From Arthrobacter sp. CAU 1506 (GTDB taxonomy: Bacteria > Actinomycetota > Actinomycetes > Actinomycetales > Micrococcaceae), in NCBI RefSeq assembly GCF_005047635.1, contig NZ_SUKC01000005.1:1-64000 (forward strand): DNA of 64,000 nucleotides, written 5' to 3'. A program made the position numbers and the translations under genes. The notes beneath the pieces are model-generated. The model saw only the letters and a list, made by a program, of their open reading frames with translations. It did not search any database and was not told where the DNA came from. This document shows, one piece after another, positions 1 through 9,434 of this stretch (position 1 is the first letter of the stretch; the number at the start of each line of letters is the position of its first letter).

Positions 1-1
1 C

Positions 2-931
2 CAGGCACCTTTCATCCGCGACGCGATGACCAGCCTGACCCGCCAGTTCGATGATCCCTCGGTGATGGAAATCATCGTGATCGATGACGGTTCCACCGAC
101 GGGACCGGGGAGCTGGCCGCCGCCTTTACCGGCCGGCTCCCCGGCCTCCAGATCCACCGCAACAACACCGCCACCGGGCTGGCCGCGGCACGCAACCAAG
201 GCCTGGACGCCGCCACCGGACGCTACATCACCTTTTTCGATCCGGACGACTGGTACGCCCCCGGGCATCTGGCCCGGATCACCGAAGAAATCAGCGAGCT
301 CGGCGTGGACTTCCTCCGGGTGGACCACATCCGCCACACGAACGGAGTCCGGACCGTTCACCGCGCGCCGCAAGCCGTGCGCGGCGTCGCCCTCGATCCC
401 CGCCGCGACATCGGGCCTTCGGACGAGTCGACCATGGTGGACTACCCGTTCGCGCCGTTCGGCATCTTCGACGGCGCGCTCAAAGAAGCCGGGCTGCTGC
501 ATTTCCTCGACGGCCTGCATACCGCCGAAGACCGTCCCTGGATCTGGCGCCTGCATCTGCAGGCAGCCTCCTACGCCGTCTCGGATCAGCTGGGGGCCTT
601 TTACCGGCGCGGCGTGGCGACGTCGCTGAGCCAGGTCTTCGACCGTCGGCAGTTGGATTTCCTGCGCAGCTACGCCGAAGTCTTCCGTCTGGTGGCGGAA
701 GACCCTGAGGCGGACCGTTTTCGGCCCAAGGCCGTCCGGCAGTTCCTGGCCATCGCGTGCCACCACCTGGATCGTTCGGATTCCATGAGCCGGGCTGTCC
801 GCCAGGAGCTGATCTCGGGCCTGCGTGCTGCCGTGGCCGGCCTTCCGGCCGCTGCCGTCGCCGCCGGGGTGCAGGCGCTGGGTGAGCGACGGAGCAAGAC
901 GCTGGAAACAGCAATCGGAGCATTGAAGTGA
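2..931 (+). CDS. Glycosyltransferase family 2, 5' end outside window
   Basis: The reading frame is open to the left edge of the window, and the codons before the first internal ATG (position 26) already read like a GT2 N-terminus (QAPFIRDAM), so the true start lies upstream. Seen: the GT-A nucleotide-binding stretch IIVIDDGSTDGT and a metal/sugar-nucleotide motif FDPDDW, both typical of family 2 glycosyltransferases. The C-terminal half is helical and not diagnostic. Its stop codon overlaps the GTG start of the next gene (GTGA), so the two are probably translationally coupled. Inference: it adds a sugar to a cell-surface glycan together with the next three genes. Acceptor and donor are unknown. 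Confidence 0.85.
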   Translation, partial: QAPFIRDAMTSLTRQFDDPSVMEIIVIDDGSTDGTGELAAAFTGRLPGLQIHRNNTATGLAAARNQGLDAATGRYITFFDPDDWYAPGHLARITEEISELGVDFLRVDHIRHTNGVRTVHRAPQAVRGVALDPRRDIGPSDESTMVDYPFAPFGIFDGALKEAGLLHFLDGLHTAEDRPWIWRLHLQAASYAVSDQLGAFYRRGVATSLSQVFDRRQLDFLRSYAEVFRLVAEDPEADRFRPKAVRQFLAIACHHLDRSDSMSRAVRQELISGLRAAVAGLPAAAVAAGVQALGERRSKTLETAIGALK

Positions 932-2283
932 AAGAGCTATTTGTCGTCTCAACCCTGTATCAGTGCGTGTCGCTGGCAGCGGCCATCGACGACGCCGTCT
1001 TGCCGGAGACCGGGCAGGAACGCATTTTGGTACTGACCAACAACGCGATGATTCCGGAGGTCACCGTTCCGTTCCACGAGTCGCCGGGTTTCGCCGAGGC
1101 GGCCTGCCGATTCGACCGCGTGGTGGACCTGAGCAGCCTGCTCTGGCCCCGCCGGCCCGGGCAGTTCAGTCCCCGCGAGCAAGACCTTGACCTGTGGCAG
1201 AAGCTGCTGCGGTCGGAATGGGAGCTGGGAAGCGACCCGGTCCACCTGTTCGTCGAATCCATCCAAGTGGATCCCGCGATCGCGTTGGCCCGCATCTTCG
1301 CCAGTGCCCGGGTGTCGGTGCATTCCGACGGTCTGATGAGCTACGGGCCCACCCGGAACCCCGTCCCCTTGGCCGTGGCGCAGCGGCTCGATTCCCTGCT
1401 GTACGTTGATTTGGTTCCGGGCCTGCGGCCGCAGTTGCTGCGCGAACACCAGCCGAACCTGCTTCCGGTGGATCCGGCGTCCCTGCGCCGTGCCATGGAA
1501 GAACTGGACCGGTCCTTGCCGCCCCTTGCCCTGCCGTCCGCCGACCACCAGAAGGCGCCGGCCGGGACCGCCCTGCTGCTGGGCCAGTACCTGGCTGACC
1601 TGGGCATCCTCTCTGCCGAGGAAGAAGTGGCGCTGCACCGCCAGATGATCGAGAAGGCCAAAGACCAAGGGATCCTGCACTGCGTGTTCAAGCCCCATCC
1701 CAGCGCCGGGCCGGGGGCCGTCCGGTCGGTCGAGGCCGCGGCGCAGCAGCTCGGCGTGCAGCTGGACATCCTGGAGTCCTCCGCCCCGGCCGAAGTAGTG
1801 ATGCAGCAGCTTCAGCCGAAACTGGTGGTGAGCTGCTTCTCCACCGCGCTGATGACTGCCAAATACCTGTTCAACATCGACGCCGCGGCGGTCGGCACCG
1901 CGTTGCTGCTGGAGCGGCTGAGTCCCTACGAAAACAGCAACCGCGTGCCGGTCACCATCGTCGATGCCGTCCTGGAACGGAACATCCAGGCGCCGGACCA
2001 GGACGGCACGGACACGCCGGACTCGCGGCGGCTCCAGCCGCTGGTCGAAGCCGTCTCCTATTGCATGCAGGCAGACACGCTGGCGGCGGTCCGCCCCAGC
2101 GCCGAAACCTATCTGCACAGCATCAAAGACGCACCCGAGAGGCGCTACTTCAAGCGGCGCCGGCTCACCAAGCTTGAGCTCCCGGGCGGATTATCCCGGG
2201 CTGACGGACCGCGGCCGCTGGCCCAGGTCGGGCGGATGGGCCGGCGTGCCGTCCGCAAACTCAAATCGGCTGTGGCCTCATGA
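928..2283 (+). CDS. Polysialyltransferase-like (POLYST family) glycosyltransferase
   Basis: A 451-residue protein starting at a GTG that overlaps the previous stop. The N-terminus MKELFVVSTLYQCVSLAAAI fits the first strand and helix of the alpha-2,8-polysialyltransferase family. Two signature regions of bacterial sialyltransferases of the GT38/GT52/GT80 type are visible: an acidic-Gly motif (VHSDGLMSYGP) and an HP motif (CVFKPHPSAG), followed by a Ser/Thr-rich segment (VVSCFSTALMTAKYLF). Known for the family: CMP-sialic acid is the donor in characterised members. Inferred here: a capsule or surface-glycan transferase; sialic acid as substrate is not shown, because no nan/neu biosynthesis gene is in the window. 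Confidence 0.75.
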   Translation: MKELFVVSTLYQCVSLAAAIDDAVLPETGQERILVLTNNAMIPEVTVPFHESPGFAEAACRFDRVVDLSSLLWPRRPGQFSPREQDLDLWQKLLRSEWELGSDPVHLFVESIQVDPAIALARIFASARVSVHSDGLMSYGPTRNPVPLAVAQRLDSLLYVDLVPGLRPQLLREHQPNLLPVDPASLRRAMEELDRSLPPLALPSADHQKAPAGTALLLGQYLADLGILSAEEEVALHRQMIEKAKDQGILHCVFKPHPSAGPGAVRSVEAAAQQLGVQLDILESSAPAEVVMQQLQPKLVVSCFSTALMTAKYLFNIDAAAVGTALLLERLSPYENSNRVPVTIVDAVLERNIQAPDQDGTDTPDSRRLQPLVEAVSYCMQADTLAAVRPSAETYLHSIKDAPERRYFKRRRLTKLELPGGLSRADGPRPLAQVGRMGRRAVRKLKSAVAS

Positions 2284-2290
2284 GGCGGCA

Positions 2291-3403
2291 ATGATGACAC
2301 AAGCAGCAGTCACGGCAGCATTTCTCCCCCAGTTGGGTCCGGTGGTGGACCGCAGGCTAGCCCACCCGAAAGCGGGGTCCACCATCAGGCGGGGGCACCG
2401 GAACGAACTGGTTCGCCCGCGGTTCGGCCGTGCCGCCGTCTGGGCCGAGTCGCCGCTGCAGTTGCTCAGCGCGGTCGAGGCGCACGGCGCCGGCCTGCTG
2501 GGACAAGAAACGCTGATCCACCCGCGCGGCGACGCCGTGGGCATGGACAGCACACTGAGGTCGCTGATGGAACAGGTGCCAAGCGGCGTGCGGTTCACCC
2601 CGCCGTCGTCCGCGCTGCCCGCGGTCCGCAACCGGAAGCTAGACCGCTGGGTGACCGGCGATGCCTACTCCGGCAAGGTGCAGACCGAGCTCCTGCGCGG
2701 CGTCGTCGCCGACGAACTGGTCATTGTGGACGACGGACTGGCGACGCTGAGCCTGCTGCGAATGCTGGTCAGCGATGGGCCCACCCCGCTGATCCGTCCG
2801 CGGGCCGTGCCGACCGTGCGGCGTAAGGCGTTGGGTCTGGCCACCTGGTGGACGCTGCGCAGGATGGCCAGCCAGGGTCGGCTGCTGGTGTTCACGGCAT
2901 TGTCCGTGCCCGACGCCGTGGAGAAGAAGTTCAGGGCACTGGGGGGCCATCTGGAACGGCACCGGTTCGAGTGGCTGGGCACCCAACCGGTGACCGAGAA
3001 CATCCTCGAACCGACCATTCTGGTGGGGTCTGCCATGCCCGCCGACCAGCTGATCCGGCCCGAACCGTACGTGGACTGGGTGCGGTCGTTGACCGAGGAC
3101 GGCCCGGTGGCCTATTTCCCGCACCGCCGGGAACAGCCGGAGCTACTCAAGGCTCTGGACGAGCACCCGCTGATCCGCGTCAAGCAGCACACGATTCCGG
3201 TAGAAATGCGCCTGCGCGGTCTGCGGCCCGGGCAGGTGGTCCGCGCCCTGCCCTCCACGGTACTGGCGTCGCTGCGCCTGATCCTGGCCCCGTCCGGGGT
3301 GCCGCTGAAGGGCCAGCCGGTACCGGATGACTGGTGGCTGCCGCAGACAACAGAAGAACTGCGCCGGCACCTGAGCAGTTCGCTGCGCGAAGGAGGCAAG
3401 TGA
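2291..3403 (+). CDS. Capsule-type glycosyltransferase related to GT52/polysialyltransferases
   Basis: The frame runs open from 1964, but the part before about 2290 overlaps the previous gene, so the tandem ATGs at 2291/2294 are chosen; a GAGGCGG stretch lies just before them at short spacing. The product is about 370 residues. Visible motifs parallel those of its neighbour: an acidic-Gly motif VIVDDGLATLSLL, a weak HP-type motif AYFPHRRE, and near the C-terminus a Ser/Thr segment ALPSTVLASLRLIL. These suggest a GT-B fold sialyltransferase-like enzyme. The stop overlaps the next start (TGATG). No specific substrate can be assigned; the family call rests on motif resemblance only. Confidence 0.6.
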   Translation: MMTQAAVTAAFLPQLGPVVDRRLAHPKAGSTIRRGHRNELVRPRFGRAAVWAESPLQLLSAVEAHGAGLLGQETLIHPRGDAVGMDSTLRSLMEQVPSGVRFTPPSSALPAVRNRKLDRWVTGDAYSGKVQTELLRGVVADELVIVDDGLATLSLLRMLVSDGPTPLIRPRAVPTVRRKALGLATWWTLRRMASQGRLLVFTALSVPDAVEKKFRALGGHLERHRFEWLGTQPVTENILEPTILVGSAMPADQLIRPEPYVDWVRSLTEDGPVAYFPHRREQPELLKALDEHPLIRVKQHTIPVEMRLRGLRPGQVVRALPSTVLASLRLILAPSGVPLKGQPVPDDWWLPQTTEELRRHLSSSLREGGK

Positions 3404-4647
3404 TGGCTCCGGGGCCCCACAGCACAGCCGAGCCTGCGGCAGGCGGGAACGGGATCCGCCCCTTCCGCGTGCTGGCGGTGGCAGACAGCGATTCGTACCT
3501 GAAGTTTGCCTGCGCCACGTTGGAATCGCTCGGCGAGGGCTGGGAGCGCGAAGTCCTGCTGGTCCGCTCCCCCATCTTGCCCACGCTGGAACAGATCCAG
3601 GCGGCGACCGCCGGGACGTTCCTGGCCGGCAAAGCGCCCCGGGTGATCGCCGCGTCGGGTCTGAAGAGCGCGCTGGCGGGCGCCGACGTCGTGCTGGCAG
3701 CGGCCACCGGACCGGTGGTGGAAGAGATCTTCACGCAGGCCTCGCGGATGCCGCACCGGCCGGCGCTGTTGTCCGCACTGCCGGGTGTTGCCTTCCCGGC
3801 CACCCGCAAGGCGCTGAACTATCGCGCCCTCGGCGACGCTTTCATCACGCACAGCCATGCCGAATGCCGCGCGTTCAGCGATCTGGCCGATGCCATGGGG
3901 CTGCCGCAGCGGATCCTGGTCTCGCGGTTGCCGTTCCTGGCCTCCCCGGGCCGGCCGGAGCCGCAGCAGGTCCCGCTGCGTTCGGTGGTGTTTGCGCCGC
4001 AGGCCAAGGTTCCGGTGGAGCGCGACCAGCGCGTGGCGATCCTGCAGGCCCTGGCAGCGCTGGCGCGGCGCCGGCCGGAACTGTCGGTACGGGTGAAGTT
4101 GCGGGCGTGGGCCGGCGAACCGCAGACGCACCTGGAGCAGTACCCCTTCGACCAGCTCTGGTCCGACCTGGTGGCGGCGCGCGCGGTCGCCGGGCACGAA
4201 CTGCAGTTCTGCACCGGTCCCATGTCCGCGCAGCTCACGCCCGCGGCGGCGATGGTCACGGTGAGCTCCACGGCTGCCTTGGAAGCGCTCGACGCCGGTC
4301 TGCCGGTGCTGATCCTCGACGACTTCGGCCTCTCCGAGGAGATGCTGAACAAGGTCTTCGACGGCTCCGGACTGGTGGGGAATCTGGAGGATATGGTGGC
4401 CGGCCGGTTCCGGCACCCTGACCACCGGTGGCTGCGGGACAACTACTTCCACGTCCAATCCGCGCCGTTGGACGGCCTGCTGCTGAACTTCGCCGAGCGC
4501 GCCCGCGCCGGAAAACTGGCGACGGACCCGGACCGGCTGGCAGCGGTGCAACGCCGCAAGATGCGCTCGAAGCTGCGCACCGTGCTGCCCTCGCCGGCCT
4601 TGAACCTGGTGCGCCGGCTGCGCAACGCCCGGCGCCTGCCGGCCTGA
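3403..4647 (+). CDS. Putative glycosyltransferase, DUF6716 type
   Basis: The ATG at 3403 overlaps the previous TGA and has a strong Shine-Dalgarno sequence (AGGAGG, 3391-3396), which fixes the start; the frame continues further upstream without support. The 414-residue product begins a Rossmann-like strand at FRVLAVADSDSYLKFA and carries a late Ser/Thr and Asp region (VTVSSTAALEALDAGLPVLI) resembling the nucleotide-binding half of GT-B glycosyltransferases. The overall pattern matches actinobacterial DUF6716 proteins, annotated as putative glycosyltransferases. It is the fourth gene of a tightly coupled set and presumably acts in the same surface-glycan pathway. Acceptor and donor are unknown. 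Confidence 0.65.
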   Translation: MAPGPHSTAEPAAGGNGIRPFRVLAVADSDSYLKFACATLESLGEGWEREVLLVRSPILPTLEQIQAATAGTFLAGKAPRVIAASGLKSALAGADVVLAAATGPVVEEIFTQASRMPHRPALLSALPGVAFPATRKALNYRALGDAFITHSHAECRAFSDLADAMGLPQRILVSRLPFLASPGRPEPQQVPLRSVVFAPQAKVPVERDQRVAILQALAALARRRPELSVRVKLRAWAGEPQTHLEQYPFDQLWSDLVAARAVAGHELQFCTGPMSAQLTPAAAMVTVSSTAALEALDAGLPVLILDDFGLSEEMLNKVFDGSGLVGNLEDMVAGRFRHPDHRWLRDNYFHVQSAPLDGLLLNFAERARAGKLATDPDRLAAVQRRKMRSKLRTVLPSPALNLVRRLRNARRLPA

Positions 4648-4693
4648 TCGAGACGCGCTCCGCGGGGCACCGTTTGGAACCTCTGCTGTCCGG

Positions 4694-4885
4694 GTGCAGG
4701 ACCCGGGCAGCTGGGGAGAGTACGTCGGCTCCCCGGAGCTCTGGAACCGGACCCTGCAGAACTGGCAATCCGAATTCCTGGCCGTGTGGTCCATGGTGAT
4801 CCTGTCCGTGTACCTGCGCCAGCGTGGTTCGCCCGAATCCAAGCCGGTGGGGCAGCCACACGATTCCACCGGGGTGAGCGGATAG
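4694..4885 (+). pseudogene. 3' relic of a DUF6766 membrane protein gene
   Basis: A 63-codon frame (GTG at 4694) reads GSWGEYVGSPELWNRTLQ, then a hydrophobic helix and LSVYLRQRGSPESKPVG before the stop. This is what I recall as the C-terminal end of DUF6766 family proteins of actinobacteria, which usually have about 200 or more residues and several membrane helices. Only 46 bases separate it from the previous gene, so the N-terminal part is missing and no Shine-Dalgarno site precedes it. It looks like a deletion remnant. It could still be expressed as a one-helix peptide, but nothing supports that. The rest of 4648-5019 shows no gene. Confidence 0.6.
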
Positions 4886-5019
4886 CCCGGGCCGCCGCGG
4901 AAACGGCGCCGCCGTCACGGGAATGGTCCGGCCCGGCGGGGCGTTGAAACACGGCGTAGACTGGATAGGCTGCCCGCCATCGGCGCGGCGGCCAGACAGA
5001 AGTGTTTCGAAGGAGAACC

Positions 5020-6105
5020 GTGGCAGAGAACCCCATCCGGGTAGCGATCGTCGGTGTTGGAAACTGTGCGGCCTCGCTGGTCCAGGGTGTCCACTACTAC
5101 CGTGGCGCGGACCCGAGCGCAACGATCCCCGGACTGATGCACGTCGCGTTCGGCGCCTACCACGTCGACGATGTGCAGTTCGTCGCGGCGTTCGACGTGG
5201 ACGGCAAAAAGGTCGGTCTTGACCTGGCCGACGCGATCGGCGCCAGCGAGAACAACACCATCAAGATCGCCGATGTTCCGCCCACCGGCGTCAAGGTGCA
5301 GCGCGGCCACACACTGGACGGCCTGGGAAAGTACTACCGCGAGACCATCGTGGAATCCGACGACGAGCCCGTGGACATGGTCGCCGCACTGCGTGATGCC
5401 AAGGTCGACGTCATGGTCTGCTACCTGCCGGTCGGTTCCGAGCAGGCTGCCAAGTTCTACGCCCAGTGCGCGATCGACGCCGGCGTGGCCTTCGTCAACG
5501 CGCTTCCGGTCTTCATTGCCGGCACCAAGGAATGGGCGGACAAGTTCACCGAAGCCGGCGTTCCCATTGTGGGCGACGACATCAAAAGCCAGATCGGTGC
5601 CACCATCACGCACCGTGTGATGGCCAAGCTGTTCGAAGACCGCGGCGTGGTCCTGGACCGGACGTACCAGCTCAACGTCGGCGGCAACATGGACTTCAAG
5701 AACATGCTCGAGCGCGAGCGCCTGGAGTCCAAGAAGATCTCCAAGACCCAGGCCGTCACCTCGAACACGTCCGCCGTTCTGGGCGACGACGACGTGCACA
5801 TCGGCCCCTCCGACTACGTGTCCTGGCTTGATGACCGCAAGTGGGCTTTCGTCCGGCTGGAAGGCCGCAACTTCGGCGACGCCCCGGTCTCGCTGGAGTA
5901 CAAGCTCGAGGTCTGGGACTCCCCCAACTCCGCGGGCGTCATCATCGACGCAATCCGTGCGGCCAAGATCGCGCTGGACCGCGGCATCGGCGGCCCGATC
6001 CTTTCGGCGTCGAGCTACTTCATGAAGTCCCCGCCGGAACAGTACGACGACGAGACCGCCCGCGAAAAGGTCGAAGCCTTCATCAGCGGCGAGTCTGACA
6101 GCTAA
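5020..6105 (+). CDS. ino1: Inositol-3-phosphate synthase
   Basis: GTG at 5020 with AGGAG at 5011-5015; 361 residues, the normal length for the actinobacterial short form. The enzyme (EC 5.5.1.4) converts glucose-6-phosphate to 1L-myo-inositol-1-phosphate using bound NAD, the entry to phosphatidylinositol and mycothiol synthesis. Seen: the NAD-binding motif [16 protein letters not shown] near the N-terminus, [10 protein letters not shown], the conserved block [17 protein letters not shown] and the loop [11 protein letters not shown]. It stands alone with its own terminator downstream. The partial inositol-monophosphatase-family gene at the far right end of the window could act in the same pathway, but is distant. 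Confidence 0.95.
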   Translation: MAENPIRVAIVGVGNCAASLVQGVHYYRGADPSATIPGLMHVAFGAYHVDDVQFVAAFDVDGKKVGLDLADAIGASENNTIKIADVPPTGVKVQRGHTLDGLGKYYRETIVESDDEPVDMVAALRDAKVDVMVCYLPVGSEQAAKFYAQCAIDAGVAFVNALPVFIAGTKEWADKFTEAGVPIVGDDIKSQIGATITHRVMAKLFEDRGVVLDRTYQLNVGGNMDFKNMLERERLESKKISKTQAVTSNTSAVLGDDDVHIGPSDYVSWLDDRKWAFVRLEGRNFGDAPVSLEYKLEVWDSPNSAGVIIDAIRAAKIALDRGIGGPILSASSYFMKSPPEQYDDETAREKVEAFISGESDS

Positions 6106-6120
6106 CACGCACTCCAGGCG

Positions 6121-6161
6121 AAGGGGGTCGGTCCACCAGGACCGGCCCCCTTCACCTTTTT
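6121..6161 (+). terminator. Rho-independent terminator of ino1
   Basis: Arms 6121-6134 and 6139-6152 pair over 14 positions with one G-T wobble around a four-base loop, followed by a T-rich tract (CCTTTTTCC). Confidence 0.85.
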
Positions 6162-6196
6162 CCGGGCTGGCAACTGCGTCCGAGTAGTGTGGATTT

Positions 6197-7299
6197 ATGG
6201 CCGTACCCTCCCCGACCCCTTCCGGGCAGCTTCACGGGGCGGCCCCTCGCCCCCGCCGCAACTATGCGCTGGACATCCTCCGGATCGTCAGCATCGTCGG
6301 CGTGGTGGCCATCCACTCCCTTCGGCGAGCTGGCAGGCGACGACGACGCCCGCACTCAGCCGGATTGGCTTCCGGCGGCGATCATCGACATAGCCTTCAT
6401 CTGGGTGGTGCCCGTTTTCGTCACGATCTCCGGTGCCCTGGTCTTGGCGCCGCGGGCGCATGCCGACGGTGCCAAGGCCTTTTACCGGAAGCGGGCGCTT
6501 CGGCTGCTGCCCGCCCTGGTGGTCTGGCATCTGGTGTATATCTTTGTGGGCAACTACCTGATCCTGGGCCGCGAACTGCATCCAGGCGAGGTGCTGGTGT
6601 CCGTCTTCGATACCCAGGTTTATCCGCACCTCTACTTCCTCTGGCTGATCCTGGGCCTGTATCTGGTCGCGCCGCCGTTAGCCGGCTACGTGAACCGGGT
6701 TCCGTTGCAGCGCGCCGCTGCCGCAACCAGCATCGTGTTGGTGCTGACCCTGGCGCTGTTCAGCTTGCAGGCCGCCAGCATCCAGTTCGCGTGGGGCTGG
6801 CAGTATCCGTGGAACATCCTGACCCAGTGGGTCCCCTATCTGGGTTACTTCATGGCCGGCTGGGTCATCACCCAGGTTGCCCGTCCCCCGCGGTGCCGCC
6901 CTGGCGGCAGGAGGCGCCGCCGTCGTGCTTTCCATTTTCAACATCTGGCACTGGATCCATCAGGATTCCACCCCGACGCTGAACATCATCACGCCGTCCA
7001 GCTACGTGGGGCTGGGCGTCACGGCGGCAGCCCTGTGCATCTTTACCGCCACCTACCACTTGCTGGCCGGATGGCAGCCCGCCAGTTGGCTGGGCCGCAC
7101 CCTGGTCCAGCTCTCCAACGCCTCTTTTGGCGTGTTCCTCTGCCACTACCTGTTCCTGACCTGGCTGACGTTCCACGTCTTCCCCGACCAAGAGCCCACG
7201 CTGGCACTGATGACGGTGAAGTTCTCCATAGCGACCATCGGCTCGTTCGCGCTGACACTGCTGGCCCTGCGGACTCCGGTACTCAACCGCGTGTTTTGA
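6197..7299 (+). pseudogene. Acyltransferase family 3 (OafA/OatA type), two frameshifts
   Basis: Three frames join into one membrane acyltransferase: (1) 6197 to about 6320, MAVPSPTPSGQ... with the family start RNYALDILRIVSIVGVVAIH; (2) about 6320 to 6888, with FIWVVPVFVTISGALVLAPR and many helices; (3) about 6888 to 7299, with SFGVFLCHYLFLTWLTFHVF. Each switch equals one extra base and falls in a C run (CCC near 6319-6321 and CCCCC at 6885-6889); removing one C from each restores HSFGELAG and ARPRGAALAAG. Known role of the family: O-acylation of surface carbohydrates such as peptidoglycan or exopolysaccharide. Either a recent pseudogene or two homopolymer sequencing errors; the undamaged codons between the shifts favour a recent event or error. 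Confidence 0.8.
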
Positions 7300-7340
7300 C
7301 CCCATGGGCTGAACCTTGCGTTGAGTGCACCGTGTGCTGC

Positions 7341-7377
7341 GCCCTGCGTTCAGTGCACGGTGTCCCGAACGCAGGGC
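7341..7377. terminator. Perfect 11-bp hairpin between convergent genes
   Basis: GCCCTGCGTTC (7341-7351) and its exact complement GAACGCAGGGC (7367-7377) around a 15-base loop lie between the acyltransferase relic and fhs, which converge here. There is no clear T tract. The left arm is part of a pair of 19-base imperfect direct repeats (7317-7335 and 7345-7363). Confidence 0.5.
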
Positions 7378-7454
7378 TCGTTCGGCCGAGCCGCCCGAGG
7401 TTTTTCCCTCGAGGCAACCGCCGAGGCGCCGCCCGCGGAACCGCCCCGGCGGGG

Positions 7455-9143
7455 CTAAAACAGTCCGGTGATGACGCCGTCGTCGTCCACGTCCATCCGG
7501 CCCGCCGCCGGTTCCTTCGGCAGCCCCGGCATGGTCATCACGTCGCCCGTCAGCGCCACGATGAAGCCCGCGCCGGTCTTCGGGATCAGGTCACGCACGG
7601 TGATACTGAAGCCGCTGGGGGCGCCCAGCACCGAGGGATCGTCAGTGAACGAATACTGCGTCTTGGCCATGCACACGGGCAGTTTGCCCCAGCCGTTCGC
7701 CTCGATCTCGGCCAGTCGCTTGCGGGCCGGACTGGTGAACTCCACATGGTCCGCACCGTAGATCTGCTGCGCGATGGTCTCGATCTTTTTCTCCACGGTC
7801 AGGTCCAGGTCGTACAGCGGGGAGAACGACTGTTGCTGCTGCAGCACCTGTGCCACCTTCGCGGCCAGCGCGTCGCCGCCGGTGCCGCCACCGCCCTGGC
7901 CCCAGACATCGGCCACCGCGGCTTCAACCCCCTTCTGCCGGCACCAGTCCAGCACCCAGTCCAGTTCTTCGGCGCTGTCAGAGGTGAACTTGTTGATCGC
8001 CACCACCGGGGTGAGGCCGAACTTGGCGGCGTTGTCCACGTGCCGTTCGAGGTTGGCGATGCCGGCCTGGACAGCTTCCAGGTTGGGTTCCTTCAGCTGG
8101 TCCTTGGGGACGCCTCCGTGCATCTTCAGGGAGCGGATGGTGGCCAGCACCACGATGGCCGACGGCGCGAACCCGCCGGCCCGGGCCTTGATGTCCATGA
8201 ACTTCTCCGCGCCCAGATCCGAGCCGAAGCCTGCCTCAGTGACCACGACGTCGGCGAGCCGGCGGGCGGTCTGGGTGGCCAGCAGCGAATTGCAGCCGTG
8301 AGCAATGTTGGCAAACGGGCCGCCGTGCACAAAGGCCGGTGTGCCGGCGATGGTCTGCACTAGGTTCGGTTTGATGGCGTCTTTGAGCAGCATGGCCAGG
8401 GCGCCCTGCACGCCCAGGTCGGCCACGGTCACGGGTTTGCGACCGTAGGTGTAGCCGACGGTGATGCGCGACAGCCGGGCCTTCAGGTCGGCCGGGCCGG
8501 ACGAGAGGCAGAAGACAGCCATCACCTCGGAGGCCACAGTGATGTCGAACCCTGCTTCGCGCGGCACGCCCTGGGTGGGACCGCCGAGCCCGATCACCAC
8601 CTGCCGCAACGCCCGGTCGTTCATGTCCAGGACCCGCCGGAACGTCAGCCGCCTGGGATCGATGCCCAAATCGTTGCCCTGGTAGATGTGGTTATCCACC
8701 AGCGCCATCAACGCGTTGTTGGCCGAGGTAATGGCGTGAAAGTCCCCGGTGAAGTGCAGGTTGATGTCATCCATCGGGAGCACCTGCGAATAGCCGCCGC
8801 CGGTTGCGCCTCCCTTCATGCCCAAAATCGGGCCCAGCGAGGGTTCCCTGATGGCCACCATGGTCTTGTGGCCGGCCTTGGCCAGCGCATCCGCCAGTCC
8901 CACCGTTAGCGTCGACTTGCCTTCGCCTGCCGGTGTGGGCGACATCGCCGTCACCAGGACCACCTGGCCGCGGGGTTCCTCGAAGCCCGCGCCGAGCTTG
9001 GCCGGATCGATCTTGGCCTTGTAGCTGCCGTAAAGTTCCAAGGCCCCGGCCGGTATTCCCACCGCCTCGGCAATCTCGGTAATCGGCCGCAAAGTGGCGC
9101 GGCGGGCAATCTCAAGATCAGTCAGCGGAGCCGGCTCAGACAT
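7455..9143 (-). CDS. fhs: Formate-tetrahydrofolate ligase
   Basis: Start chosen at [15 protein letters not shown] (ATG complement at 9141-9143); the frame extends 23 codons further upstream with non-family residues. 562 residues, the usual length. The enzyme (EC 6.3.4.3) makes 10-formyl-THF from formate, ATP and THF, feeding purine and fMet synthesis. Seen: the ATP-binding loop TPAGEGKST at about residues 70-78, the block [32 protein letters not shown], and the C-terminal [16 protein letters not shown], all family hallmarks. It is monocistronic and converges on the acyltransferase relic; no folate riboswitch was recognised upstream. Confidence 0.97.
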   Translation of the reverse strand: MSEPAPLTDLEIARRATLRPITEIAEAVGIPAGALELYGSYKAKIDPAKLGAGFEEPRGQVVLVTAMSPTPAGEGKSTLTVGLADALAKAGHKTMVAIREPSLGPILGMKGGATGGGYSQVLPMDDINLHFTGDFHAITSANNALMALVDNHIYQGNDLGIDPRRLTFRRVLDMNDRALRQVVIGLGGPTQGVPREAGFDITVASEVMAVFCLSSGPADLKARLSRITVGYTYGRKPVTVADLGVQGALAMLLKDAIKPNLVQTIAGTPAFVHGGPFANIAHGCNSLLATQTARRLADVVVTEAGFGSDLGAEKFMDIKARAGGFAPSAIVVLATIRSLKMHGGVPKDQLKEPNLEAVQAGIANLERHVDNAAKFGLTPVVAINKFTSDSAEELDWVLDWCRQKGVEAAVADVWGQGGGGTGGDALAAKVAQVLQQQQSFSPLYDLDLTVEKKIETIAQQIYGADHVEFTSPARKRLAEIEANGWGKLPVCMAKTQYSFTDDPSVLGAPSGFSITVRDLIPKTGAGFIVALTGDVMTMPGLPKEPAAGRMDVDDDGVITGLF

Positions 9144-9378
9144 CTTCGTCCTTCTTCCCTCGCATGGGCCATGTGGGCAGCATTGCTGCCACAGCCAACG
9201 TATCAGCCGCACACGCCGCCGTCACCGGTCCGTGCCGGAGCAAGATTCGAGCGGCTGCTGCAACGTTCCCGCCTCTGCATCGCTGGCTACGGGCGCGTGT
9301 CCTGACCCTGCCGCCGGCACGGGGCTGCGGGCTAATTGGGGCAGCATGCGAAAGCCGGGGTTCTGCCGGCGATACAGC

Positions 9379-9412
9379 GAAGGCCTGCCGCGCAATCGCG
9401 CGGCAGGCCTTC
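9379..9412 (-). terminator. Hairpin downstream of the GlsB/YeaQ gene
   Basis: A perfect 15-bp stem (9379-9393 with 9398-9412) and loop AATC lies just after the stop of the small membrane protein gene at 9435. There is no T run, so function as a terminator is inferred from position and stem strength. Confidence 0.65.
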
Positions 9413-9434
9413 TGCGTGTTGGGTGCTGCGGCCG

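Noticed and set aside
949-2118. 389-codon minus-strand frame over the polysialyltransferase-like gene
   Set aside because: Shadow frame without motifs; the plus-strand protein has family features.
3112-4869. 585-codon minus-strand frame over the glycosyltransferase genes
   Set aside because: Composition is low-complexity Arg/Gly/Gln; it is the shadow of two well-supported genes with proper ribosome-binding sites on the plus strand.
6189-8363. 724-codon frame spanning the acyltransferase and part of fhs
   Set aside because: Only its first third follows the acyltransferase; the rest is antisense to fhs and arises from the frameshift joining unrelated open frames.
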